Source: Nordella sp. HKS 07 (GTDB lineage Bacteria > Pseudomonadota > Alphaproteobacteria > Rhizobiales > Aestuariivirgaceae). Taken from it: 64,000 nucleotides of DNA. Positions within the stretch are counted from its first letter, which is position 1, and each line of letters opens with the position of its first letter. Positions 1-7,588 of this stretch are shown here, in pieces. The notes under the pieces were generated by a model that saw nothing but the letters and a program-made list of their open reading frames with translations, was not told the origin of the DNA and did not search any database. Made by a program: the position numbers and the translations under genes. The DNA lies in the NCBI RefSeq assembly GCF_011046735.1, contig NZ_CP049258.1, forward strand, positions 5,288,001 through 5,352,000, given 5' to 3'.

Positions 1-105
1 TCCTCCGATGACGTGGCCGCCGCCGCGCTCTATCTTGCCAGCACCGAAGCCGCCTATATTACCGGCCAGACGCTGCATGTGAACGGTGGAATGGCGATGA
101 TCTGA
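1..105 (+). CDS. fabG: 3-oxoacyl-ACP reductase FabG, C-terminal fragment
   Basis: The window opens inside a reading frame that ends at a TGA at 103-105. The last 34 residues include ALYLAS, YITGQTLHVNGGM and a terminal MAMI, which is the classical C-terminus of short-chain dehydrogenase/reductase FabG. FabG reduces 3-oxoacyl-ACP with NADPH in fatty acid elongation. Its position directly before acpP and fabF is the usual fab cluster order. Catalytic Ser/Tyr/Lys residues lie upstream of the window and cannot be checked. Confidence 0.9.
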   Translation, partial: SSDDVAAAALYLASTEAAYITGQTLHVNGGMAMI

Positions 106-130
106 ACGGGGCGTCGGGCTTGAATTTGCC

Positions 131-146
131 GGCCGGCATTCCGGCC
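131..146 (+). terminator. GC-rich hairpin after fabG
   Basis: A perfect 6-bp inverted repeat GGCCGG-catt-CCGGCC lies 26 bases after the fabG stop, without a clear T-run. It may slow or terminate transcription between fabG and acpP, which usually has its own strong promoter. Seen directly; the function is inferred. Confidence 0.3.
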
Positions 147-321
147 GCCCGATACCCATGCAGCGAAACTTCTAGACGGGTTTTTCGGGCCAAATCAAAG
201 GGGTGGACTTGCCCCTTTTATGGCTTGCGGAATCTGTGTTAGGAAGCCCGGGACACGAGGGGGACGTATGTCCGATCGTAGAACGGAAAATAACTTAAAC
301 TACTGACGAGGACGATTGAAC

Positions 322-558
322 ATGAGTGATGTTGCGGAGCGGGTGAAGAAGATCGTGGTCGAGCACCTGGGCGTAGACGCCGAGAAGGTGAATCCCGAAG
401 CCAGCTTTATCGACGATCTCGGCGCCGACAGCCTCGATACGGTCGAGCTCGTCATGGCCTTCGAAGAAGAGTTCGGCATCGAGATCCCCGATGACGCCGC
501 CGAGACCATCCAGACCGTCGGCGACGCGGTTAAGTTCATTGAAAAGAGCGCCGCTTGA
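322..558 (+). CDS. acpP: acyl carrier protein
   Basis: A 78-residue acidic protein and the standard acyl carrier of fatty acid synthesis. The 4'-phosphopantetheine attachment serine is Ser37 in the motif [13 protein letters not shown], and the length matches AcpP. I chose the ATG at 322 ([10 protein letters not shown]) because it matches family N-termini and follows a GACGAGGA ribosome site. A TTG six bases upstream is in frame but unlikely. It lies between fabG and fabF as in most proteobacteria. The roughly 200 bases upstream hold no other gene and should carry its promoter; I could not pick out convincing -35/-10 boxes. Confidence 0.97.
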   Translation: MSDVAERVKKIVVEHLGVDAEKVNPEASFIDDLGADSLDTVELVMAFEEEFGIEIPDDAAETIQTVGDAVKFIEKSAA

Positions 559-601
559 CGGTTGCGGGTTACCTCCCCGCGGGGAGAGCCATGGATTGCA
601 G

Positions 602-636
602 CGCGGAGGCAAGAGACCGAAAGTCTTGCCGCCGCG
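602..636 (+). terminator. strong hairpin between acpP and fabF
   Basis: Arms CGCGGAGGCAAGA (602-614) and TCTTGCCGCCGCG (624-636) pair over 13 positions with one mismatch around a 9-base loop. It is followed by TTGTCATATATA rather than a pure T-run. It lies between the acpP stop and the fabF ribosome site. A leaky terminator or processing stem that keeps acpP mRNA more abundant than fabF mRNA is a reasonable inference. Confidence 0.5.
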
Positions 637-661
637 TTGTCATATATAGAGAGGAGTTTTG

Positions 662-1921
662 ATGCGCAGGGTGGTTGTTACGGGGCTGGGTATCGTTTCG
701 CCGCTTGCGACAGGTATCGAAGAGACCTGGTCCAGGCTGACCGCCGGCAAGAGCGGCGCCGGCCCGATCACCAAATTCGACACGTCCGACATGGCCTGCC
801 GCATCGCCTGCGAAGTGAAGAGCGGTGACGGCACCGACGGCACTTTCGATGCGAACCAGTGGGTCGAGCATAAGGACCAGCGTCGCTACGACACGTTTAT
901 CATCTATGCGCTGGCCGCCGCCAAGCAGGCGGTGAAGGATTCGGGCTGGGAACCCAAGACCGAGGACGAGAAATTTGCGACCGGCGTCCTCATCGGCTCG
1001 GGCATTGGCGGCTTGCCCTCGATCGAGGCGACCACATTGCTCCTCAATGAGAAGGGGCCGCGCCGCGTCAGCCCGTTCTTTATTCCGGGCTCGTTGATCA
1101 ATCTCGCTTCCGGCGTGGTGTCGATCGAATTCGGATTCAAGGGGCCAAATCACGCCGTCGTCACCGCCTGCGCGACGGGCTCGCATGCGATCGGCGACGC
1201 GAGCCGCATGATCGCGCTCGGCGACGCCGACGTCATGGTGGCGGGCGGCACCGAGGCCGCCATTTCGCGTTTGGGGATCGCCGGCTTCATCGCCTGCAAG
1301 GCCCTGGCCACGAAATTCAATGACGCGCCGGAAAAGGGCTCGCGTCCCTATGACAGGGACCGTGACGGTTTCGTCATGGGCGAGGGTGCGGGGATCCTTG
1401 TCCTCGAGGAGCTGGAGCACGCCAAGGCGCGAGGCGCCAAGATTTACGCCGAAATCATCGGCTACGGCATGTCGGGCGATGCCTATCACATCACGGCTCC
1501 GTCTGAGGACGGCGACGGCGCCTATCGTTGCATGCAGGCGGCCCTGAAGCGGGCCGGCATTTCCGCCTATGAGATCGACTATATCAATGCCCACGGCACC
1601 TCGACGCCCCTGGGTGATGAGATCGAGCTCAGGGCCGTTGAACGGCTGATGGGCAACCGGTTCAATGGCCTGGCCATGTCCTCGACCAAGTCGTCCACCG
1701 GGCATCTGCTGGGGGCGGCAGGGGCCGTCGAAGCCATCTTCTCGCTGCTGTCGCTCAGGGATAATATCTGCCCGCCGACTCTCAATCTGGAGAATCCCTC
1801 GATCGAGACAGAAATCGATCTGGTTCCCCTGAAAGCGCGAAATAAGGAGATCAACACAGTTCTGTCCAATTCATTTGGTTTCGGTGGGACGAACGCGTCT
1901 TTGATCATGAGGCGAGTCTGA
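662..1921 (+). CDS. fabF: 3-oxoacyl-ACP synthase II (KAS II)
   Basis: A 419-residue elongating beta-ketoacyl-ACP synthase that condenses malonyl-ACP with acyl-ACP in the cytosol. The catalytic Cys170 sits in VVTACATGSHA. The two active-site histidines are in NAHGTSTPLGD and STKSSTGHLLGAAG, and the C-terminal SFGFGGTNASL is typical. The ATG at 662 follows GAGGAG at 651-656 with good spacing. A TTG at 659 is in frame but would spoil that spacing. Length and motifs are full, so it should be active. It is the partner of the ACP encoded just upstream. Confidence 0.97.
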   Translation: MRRVVVTGLGIVSPLATGIEETWSRLTAGKSGAGPITKFDTSDMACRIACEVKSGDGTDGTFDANQWVEHKDQRRYDTFIIYALAAAKQAVKDSGWEPKTEDEKFATGVLIGSGIGGLPSIEATTLLLNEKGPRRVSPFFIPGSLINLASGVVSIEFGFKGPNHAVVTACATGSHAIGDASRMIALGDADVMVAGGTEAAISRLGIAGFIACKALATKFNDAPEKGSRPYDRDRDGFVMGEGAGILVLEELEHAKARGAKIYAEIIGYGMSGDAYHITAPSEDGDGAYRCMQAALKRAGISAYEIDYINAHGTSTPLGDEIELRAVERLMGNRFNGLAMSSTKSSTGHLLGAAGAVEAIFSLLSLRDNICPPTLNLENPSIETEIDLVPLKARNKEINTVLSNSFGFGGTNASLIMRRV

Positions 1922-2061
1922 GTCTCTCGAGCGCTTCCCGCTGAAGTTGTGCGACTTCGGCGACAAGGAAGCGCTCCAGATGATTCGCTGACGAGCCTTT
2001 GTTCGTGTTCTGATCGAGGCCTGTCGCTTCGATCCGAACCCGAGGGCTCTAATGGAGGCCT

Positions 2062-3570
2062 ATGGTGCCCGACCAGCGCAGGCAGAGATACAGCGTCGTA
2101 GTGCCACCGCGCCGTCGGCGTCGGTCAGCGCTCCGGCGGGTATTCTATTCCCTGATACTCCTGGCCGGGGGCGTCGCCCTGGTGGCTTTCGCGGCCGCCC
2201 TTTACGGCTACATGAAATTCACCCAGCCGGGCCCACTCGCCGCCGATACCGTTTTCCAGATTGAGCGCGGCAGCGGCATCTTCGATATCGCGGCGGAGCT
2301 GGAGAAGGCGGGCGTCATCTCCGATGCCAATATCTTCGCCGCTGCCGCAAAGCTTTCGCGACTGACGGGCGCCGGCGCTCATCTGAAGCCCGGCGAATAC
2401 CAGTTCAAGCAGGCGATGAGCATGCGCGATGCCATGAAGCTCATCACATCCGGCAAGTTCATCGTCTACAAGGTCACCATTCCGGAAGGCTGGACGACGG
2501 CGCAGACGCTCGACCGTTTGCGCGGCAACGAGGTCCTTCTCGGCGATATTACGCTCACCCCGGGCGAGGGGCAGCTGATGCCCGATACGTATGTGTTCCA
2601 GCGCGGCGAGACGCGTGACAATATCGTCAAGGGCATGATGCAGGCGCATCAGAAGCTTGTCGATGAACTCTGGCCTCAGCGCGCCGAGGATACCCCGGTG
2701 AAAACGCCGGCCGAGGCCATAGTCCTCGCCTCCATCATCGAGAAAGAAACGGGCCAGCCTGAAGAGCGGTCGCGCGTCGCCTCCGTCTTCGCCAACAGGC
2801 TGCGGCTGGGCATGCGGCTTCAGTCCGACCCCACGATCATCTACGGCATCACCGGCGGCAAGACCAAGTTCGACCGGTCTTTGACCAAGAAAGACATCGC
2901 CGAGGCCACGCCGTACAACACCTATCGCATCAACGGCTTGCCGCCGGGGCCGATCGCAAATCCCGGCCGCGCCTCGCTGCAGGCGGCACTTTCGCCAGCC
3001 AAGACCAAGGATCTCTATTTCGTCGCCGACGGCTCCGGCGGTCATGCCTTCGCCGAAACGCTGGAAGAGCACCGCGCCAATGTGAAGAAATGGCGCGAGA
3101 TCGAGAAGAAGCGCAACCAGGGCGGCGAGGAAGCGCCGGTCATGGACGAGACGCAGGAACCGGGCGAGCCCGCGGCGGTGCCTGCGGAAACCGCAGCGGT
3201 AGCGCAACCCGGGCCGGAGGCGGCCCCCGTGGAGCAGCAGACACCAAAGCCGAGCCTGCCCACGGGCGATGACATCCAGACGTCAGATCAGCAAGGCGCC
3301 GACAACCAGGCGCCGGAGCCGGAGACCGATGTCGAGGCCGCCGCCCCCGCCACTCCGACGGATACCGCCAGCCAGGCTCCCGAGCAGGGGGCCGCTGCCG
3401 TGCCGTTGCCGCGGCCCAAGCCTGAGAGGCTCATCGAGGAGGCGCCCACCGCACCTGCCGAGGCTCCGACCACGGTGGCGGACGCCACGTTAAATCTGAA
3501 GCCCGGCAGCGTGATCAGGGGCGCCAAGGGCCTCATTCCGATACCGGCGCCGAAGCCCCAGATGCCTTAA
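2062..3570 (+). CDS. mltG: endolytic transglycosylase MltG with long Pro/Glu-rich tail
   Basis: A 502-residue inner-membrane murein lytic transglycosylase that cuts nascent glycan strands and so sets chain length. The N-terminus is Arg-rich (PPRRRRRSALRR), followed by one membrane helix at about residues 26-48. The YceG domain spans about 60-345, with the catalytic Glu in VLASIIEKETG and the family motif LQSDPTIIYGI. Residues from about 346 to 502 form a low-complexity Pro/Ala/Glu/Gln tail with PLPRPKPER and ending PIPAPKPQMP. That tail is about 150 residues longer than the E. coli protein. It follows fabF, as is usual in Hyphomicrobiales. Confidence 0.95.
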   Translation: MVPDQRRQRYSVVVPPRRRRRSALRRVFYSLILLAGGVALVAFAAALYGYMKFTQPGPLAADTVFQIERGSGIFDIAAELEKAGVISDANIFAAAAKLSRLTGAGAHLKPGEYQFKQAMSMRDAMKLITSGKFIVYKVTIPEGWTTAQTLDRLRGNEVLLGDITLTPGEGQLMPDTYVFQRGETRDNIVKGMMQAHQKLVDELWPQRAEDTPVKTPAEAIVLASIIEKETGQPEERSRVASVFANRLRLGMRLQSDPTIIYGITGGKTKFDRSLTKKDIAEATPYNTYRINGLPPGPIANPGRASLQAALSPAKTKDLYFVADGSGGHAFAETLEEHRANVKKWREIEKKRNQGGEEAPVMDETQEPGEPAAVPAETAAVAQPGPEAAPVEQQTPKPSLPTGDDIQTSDQQGADNQAPEPETDVEAAAPATPTDTASQAPEQGAAAVPLPRPKPERLIEEAPTAPAEAPTTVADATLNLKPGSVIRGAKGLIPIPAPKPQMP

Positions 3571-3575
3571 CCGGG

Positions 3576-3689
3576 TAGCGCGGGATGCGAAAAAGTGGGC
3601 ATCGGTTTTTCGCAATGATCCCGCGCTAACATATAGGGATCGATCACGTTTATGAGTTGGGATTGCTTCAATCCAAACTCATCGTGATC
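3576..3689. repeat. composite palindromic element, copy 1 (subtype I, A-B order)
   Basis: Two adjacent hairpins fill the mltG-yicC gap. Half A (3576-3628) has outer arms TAGCGCGGGAT and ATCCCGCGCTA around GCGAAAAA and TTTTTCGC. Half B (3642-3689) has outer arms GATCACG and CGTGATC around GAGTTGGGATTG and CAATCCAAACTC, with GCTT at the apex. A 13-base linker separates them. The same architecture recurs at 41114, 41633 and 47690, with partial relatives at 7536 and 31987. Confidence 0.85.
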
Positions 3690-3764
3690 TGGCCGGAAAA
3701 GCGGTATCCCTCATTGCAGGTCAGGCGGTAAAGTCGCCGCAGTTTTGATTCGGGGATGGGGTCT

Positions 3765-4652
3765 ATGTCGCTGTCGAGCATGACAGGTTACGCACGCGCT
3801 TCGGCGGCACTCGATGGCTTGCACTGGCAATGGGATATCAAGAGCGTCAATGGCAAGGGGCTCGACATACGTTGCCGCATGCCGCCCGGCTTCGAGACGC
3901 TCGATCTCCCGGTGCGCGAGATCGCCCAGAAGCATCTGAAGCGCGGCAATGTCCAAATCAGCTTTACCTCGGACCGCGGCGGTGCCGAACAGAAGCTCGC
4001 GGTCAACGAGGCGGCGCTCGAGCAAGTCGTTGCCCTGGCGGAAAAATTGCGCGAACGTTTGGGCGGCGCTCCGCCACAGATCGAGAGTCTGCTCGCTTTG
4101 CGCGGCATCATCGACGTCGCCGAGTCCGTGGAAGATGAGGGCCAGCTGGCCAGGCGCGACAAGGCCATCCTCAAGAGCGTCGAAGAAGCCTTCCAGGCCT
4201 TGGCAGTCATGCGCAAGGCGGAAGGAGCCAAGCTTGGCGCCATCCTTGGCCAGCAGCTTGACCGCATAGAGAAGCTTGTTATCGCGGCGCGCGACAATCC
4301 GGCGCGCTCCGTGGAAGTCATCCGGGAACGCCTTGCCGAGCAGGTCAGCCGCCTCATCGAGGCGAATTCGTCCTTCGATCGGGATCGACTCCATCAGGAG
4401 GCGATTTTGCTGGCGACGCGCGCCGACATCGTTGAGGAGATCGACCGGCTCTTCGCCCACATCGAGGCGGCGCGAAAGCTCATGCAATCGCGCGAGCCGG
4501 CCGGCCGTCAGCTCGACTTCCTCGCCCAGGAGTTCAACCGCGAGGCGAATACCCTGTGTTCCAAGGCGTCCGATAAAAGCTTGACCGCGATCGGGCTGGA
4601 GCTGAAGACGGTCATCGATCAGATGCGCGAGCAGGTGCAGAATATTGAATAG
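3765..4652 (+). CDS. YicC family endoribonuclease
   Basis: A 295-residue YicC/YloC family protein. It starts MSLSSMTGYARAS, the family's signature N-terminus, and its C-terminal DUF1732 region contains ILLATRADIVEEIDRL, RQLDFLAQEFNREANTLCSKASD and LKTVIDQMREQVQNIE. Members are recently described RNases; E. coli YicC affects small-RNA turnover. I prefer the ATG at 3765 over the in-frame ATG at 3756, because homologues begin just before SMTG. It overlaps or abuts gmk, a pairing conserved across proteobacteria. The role is from family knowledge and no substrate can be inferred. Confidence 0.93.
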   Translation: MSLSSMTGYARASAALDGLHWQWDIKSVNGKGLDIRCRMPPGFETLDLPVREIAQKHLKRGNVQISFTSDRGGAEQKLAVNEAALEQVVALAEKLRERLGGAPPQIESLLALRGIIDVAESVEDEGQLARRDKAILKSVEEAFQALAVMRKAEGAKLGAILGQQLDRIEKLVIAARDNPARSVEVIRERLAEQVSRLIEANSSFDRDRLHQEAILLATRADIVEEIDRLFAHIEAARKLMQSREPAGRQLDFLAQEFNREANTLCSKASDKSLTAIGLELKTVIDQMREQVQNIE

Positions 4653-5295
4653 CGGAAAAACAAAGACAGTGATCGCCAGGCGCGGTCTTCTCCTGGTGAT
4701 GTCCTCGCCATCGGGCGCCGGCAAGACCACTTTGTCGCGCGCCTTGCTGGCGGCCGACCAGAATATTCGCATGTCGGTGTCAGTAACGACCCGGCCGCCA
4801 CGCCCGGGCGAGCGCGACGGCAAGGATTACTTCTTCATCTCCAAGGAGCGCTTCTTCGAGATGCGCGACAATGACGAGATGCTGGAGTGGGCGGAAGTCT
4901 TCGGCAATCTCTACGGCACGCCGCGCAAGGCTGTGGAGGAGGCGCTGAGCCAGGGTCGTGACGTGCTGTTCGACATCGACTGGCAGGGCACCCAGCAGCT
5001 CGAGCAGGCGATGGGCGACGACCTTGTGCGCATCTTCATTCTGCCGCCCTCGACGGACGAATTGCGCGACCGCCTCATCAAACGCGCCCAGGATTCGGCC
5101 TCGGTCGTCGCCAAGCGCATGGCGGAAGCCTCGCGCGAGATGAGCCATTGGGCCGAATATGACTATGTCATCGTCAATGACGATGTCGCCGGGGCGAGCG
5201 TCGAGATCACCGCCATTCTGACGGCCGAGAGACTGCGCCGCAAGCGCCGCATCGGCCTGACGGAATTCGTCCGCGGACTGAACAAGACGCTCTGA
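4645..5295 (+). CDS. gmk: guanylate kinase
   Basis: Phosphorylates GMP to GDP with ATP. The P-loop SSPSGAGKTTLSR is near the N-terminus. The GMP-binding SVTTRPPRPGERDGKDYFF and the central FDIDWQGTQQL and FILPPS motifs are intact. The start is uncertain: the longest frame uses TTG at 4645 and overlaps yicC by 8 bases. A GTG at 4669 (VIARRGLLLV) fits family N-termini better and would give about 208 residues. Translational coupling to yicC is likely either way. Confidence 0.93.
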   Translation: MNSGKTKTVIARRGLLLVMSSPSGAGKTTLSRALLAADQNIRMSVSVTTRPPRPGERDGKDYFFISKERFFEMRDNDEMLEWAEVFGNLYGTPRKAVEEALSQGRDVLFDIDWQGTQQLEQAMGDDLVRIFILPPSTDELRDRLIKRAQDSASVVAKRMAEASREMSHWAEYDYVIVNDDVAGASVEITAILTAERLRRKRRIGLTEFVRGLNKTL

Positions 5296-5310
5296 GGGCG
5301 GGCGAGCGGC

Positions 5311-6564
5311 ATGTCGGGTTTCATTACCGGTAATCTCTGGCGCCATGCCGATTTCATGCGCATGTGGGCGGCGCAGGCGGTTTCCGCCTTCGGCGCCCGC
5401 ATCACCCGCGAAGGCCTGCCGCTCGCCGCCGTGCTCACCATCGAGGCTTCAGCTTTCGAACTGTCGGTGCTGGCGGCGCTCGCCATGGGCCCCGGTCTTG
5501 TCGTCGGGTTGATGGCCGGCGGTTATGTCGACCGATCGCGCCGCCGTCCGATCCTGATCGCGATGGACATCGTGCGGGCGGCCGTTCTGATGACGGTGCC
5601 GTTCGCCGCCTGGAGCGGCCTTCTGTCCATGCCGCAGCTCTATGTGGTAGCCGCCTGCGTCGGGGCCGCCAGCGTGCTCTTCGATATCGCCGACAATGCC
5701 TATCTGCCGAGCCTGATCCGGTCAGAGGACCTGATCGAAGGCAATGCCAAGATCAACACGACCGGATCGCTGGCGGAGATCGGCGGACCGGCGCTGTCGG
5801 GCATCCTGTTCCAGCTTCTGACGGTACCCGTCGCCATTGCCGTCAATGCCATGACTTATCTGGTCTCGGCGGGCTTCTTGGCCACGATCCGCAAGGCCGA
5901 GGCGCCTCCGCCTCCGGCCGAGGAGGCGGCGAGCCTCAGCGACGACATGAAGCTCGGCCTCAGCGCCATCATCGCCGATCCCTATGTGCGACCGATCTTC
6001 GTGATCACCTTGGCCGAAGCCTTCTTCGGCTCCTTCCTGGCCGGTCTCTATGTGCTCTATGCCATCGACACGCTGGGCCTGACCCCGGCCATGATGGGCA
6101 TCACTATCGCCACTGGCGGCCTGGGTGCCTTGGCCGGTGCGGTTCTGGGGCCAATGCTGGTGGAGAGGCTGGGTGTCGGGCGCACGATTCTCCTGGCGGG
6201 TGTCGGCTATGGCGCCTGGCTGGCGATGGCCGTGCTGATGGTCGCGCAATTCGTGGGCGACGGACTCGCCGTCGCCGGTGGGGTGGTGGCGGTCAGCCTG
6301 CGTCAGACTGTTCTGCCGCTCAATATCATGGGCCGGGTCGGCGCGGCCTTCCATGTCGGCACCGGCAGCTTGGCCGTGCTGGGCGCGCTTCTGGGCGGGG
6401 GTCTTGCGATGAGCCTCGGGATCAGGGAGACCTTGTTCATCGCCGCCGCCGGGCTCGTGGTGGCCCCCCTCTGGGCGATGCTGTCGCCGCTCTGGCACCA
6501 GCATGATATGCCTCCGTCACCGGAACAGAATAGTCGCATGGAAATGCAGGAGACAGGGCCGTGA
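5311..6564 (+). CDS. MFS transporter, EntS-like (MFS_3) exporter
   Basis: A 417-residue polytopic membrane protein with about 11-12 hydrophobic helices. Family features are LWRHADFMRMWAAQAVSAFG at the N-terminus, GGYVDRSRRRPILI in the first cytoplasmic loop, and FDIADNAYLPSLI with INTTGSLAEIGGPALSG in the middle. These match the group of the enterobactin exporter EntS and DHA3-type drug exporters. The substrate cannot be read from sequence. Its GTG/TGA overlap with the next gene suggests the pair is co-translated. It interrupts the usual gmk-rsmA neighbourhood, so it looks acquired. Confidence 0.85.
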   Translation: MSGFITGNLWRHADFMRMWAAQAVSAFGARITREGLPLAAVLTIEASAFELSVLAALAMGPGLVVGLMAGGYVDRSRRRPILIAMDIVRAAVLMTVPFAAWSGLLSMPQLYVVAACVGAASVLFDIADNAYLPSLIRSEDLIEGNAKINTTGSLAEIGGPALSGILFQLLTVPVAIAVNAMTYLVSAGFLATIRKAEAPPPPAEEAASLSDDMKLGLSAIIADPYVRPIFVITLAEAFFGSFLAGLYVLYAIDTLGLTPAMMGITIATGGLGALAGAVLGPMLVERLGVGRTILLAGVGYGAWLAMAVLMVAQFVGDGLAVAGGVVAVSLRQTVLPLNIMGRVGAAFHVGTGSLAVLGALLGGGLAMSLGIRETLFIAAAGLVVAPLWAMLSPLWHQHDMPPSPEQNSRMEMQETGP

Positions 6565-7475
6565 ACGACAAGCGTGTTTGTTTCGACTTCGAGGTCGACT
6601 TCTCCAATGGGGGCGGAATCCAAGGGCAGGATTTCAGGCTGGATATCGATGGCGAGGATATCGGCGAGGACGCGCTGGCCGCCTATATCATTCGCGATCT
6701 TCGCCTGCTGATGGTGGGCGAGGTTCGAATCCTCAACAAGCGCATCATAGAAGAGAGGCACAAGCGCGCCGCTGCGACGCCGCGGGCCGTCGAGGAAAGC
6801 GAGGGCAATGACGCGTTCATTGATCTCAGCCACACGATCGAAAGCGGCATGATCACCTATAAGGGGCTGCCGGCGCCCCTCATCTGCGATCATCTGTCCC
6901 GCAGCAAGTCGCGCGAGATCTATGCGCCCGGCACCGAATTCCAGATAGGCCGGATCGACATGGTGGCCAATACCGGCACCTATATCGACATGCCCTTTCA
7001 CCGCTACCCGGACGGGCATGATCTTGCCGCCCTTTCCCTTGACCGCGTCGCGGACGTGCCGGGCGTCGTGGTCAGGGTCGAAGGCGCGCGAGAGCGCGCG
7101 ATCGACTGGCATCATTTTGTTCCGGTCCAGTGTCGCGGCCATGCCGTTCTTGTTCACACCGGCTGGGATCGCAACTGGCGCACGGACAGCTACTTTGAGG
7201 GGCACCCCTTCCTGACGGAGAAAGCCGCGCTCTATCTGCGTGACCAGAAGGCGACGCTCGTCGGCATCGACTCGCTCAATATCGATGACACGTCAGGCGG
7301 AGAGCGGCCCGTGCATTCAGTGCTGCTCGCCGCGGGCATACCGATCGTCGAGCACCTGACCGGTCTGGCGGCTCTGCCCGAAACCGGCTTCCGCTTTTCG
7401 GCGGTGCCGCCCAAGATCAAGGGCATGGGCACCTTCCCGGTGCGGGCGCATGCCTGCCTGAAGCACGGCGGATGA
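6561..7475 (+). CDS. cyclase-family metal hydrolase with extra N-terminal domain
   Basis: A 304-residue protein. Residues from about 84 match the cyclase/kynurenine-formamidase fold (FIDLSHTIESGM, VLVHTGWDRNW, GIDSLNIDDTSGGERPVHS, GIPIVEHLTGL). The normal metal motif HxGTHxDxPxH reads NTGTYIDMPFHRYPDG here, so two usual His ligands are Asn and Tyr. The Asp, the later His and the Glu remain. Residues 1-70 form a separate acidic domain (DFEVDFSNGGGIQGQDFRLD) that is absent from ordinary family members. The start is a GTG overlapping the exporter stop. The substrate is unknown; hydrolysis of a small amide or lactone is inferred. Confidence 0.8.
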   Translation: MNDKRVCFDFEVDFSNGGGIQGQDFRLDIDGEDIGEDALAAYIIRDLRLLMVGEVRILNKRIIEERHKRAAATPRAVEESEGNDAFIDLSHTIESGMITYKGLPAPLICDHLSRSKSREIYAPGTEFQIGRIDMVANTGTYIDMPFHRYPDGHDLAALSLDRVADVPGVVVRVEGARERAIDWHHFVPVQCRGHAVLVHTGWDRNWRTDSYFEGHPFLTEKAALYLRDQKATLVGIDSLNIDDTSGGERPVHSVLLAAGIPIVEHLTGLAALPETGFRFSAVPPKIKGMGTFPVRAHACLKHGG

Positions 7476-7484
7476 GACTAGCCT

Positions 7485-7523
7485 AAAGTGTGATGGCTTT
7501 GGGACGAGTCGCCATCACGCTTT
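7485..7523 (+). terminator. terminator-like hairpin after the cyclase gene
   Basis: AAAGTGTGATGGC (7485-7497) and GCCATCACGCTTT (7511-7523) pair over 13 positions with one mismatch. The element is flanked by A and T runs and starts 9 bases after the stop. It suits termination of the exporter-cyclase unit, and bidirectionally of the dehydrogenase. Confidence 0.6.
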
Positions 7524-7535
7524 ATCTTCTTGTTT

Positions 7536-7588
7536 GCGCATGATCTTTTTTCGGAAAACCGCTTCGCACTTTTCCGGATCATGCTCTA
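7536..7588. repeat. partial palindromic element (half A relative) at the adh stop
   Basis: GCGCATGATC and GATCATGCTC flank TCGGAAAACC and CACTTTTCCG. On the minus strand it reads GGAAAAGTG, CGGTTTTCCG and GATCATGC, matching half A of the composite elements. No half B is attached. Its edge supplies the TAG stop (7586-7588) of the minus-strand alcohol dehydrogenase. Confidence 0.65.

Noticed and set aside
569-1705. A 378-residue open frame opposite fabF.
   Set aside because: It is antisense to a clear fabF and has Arg/Gly/Ala-rich composition typical of GC-rich shadow frames.
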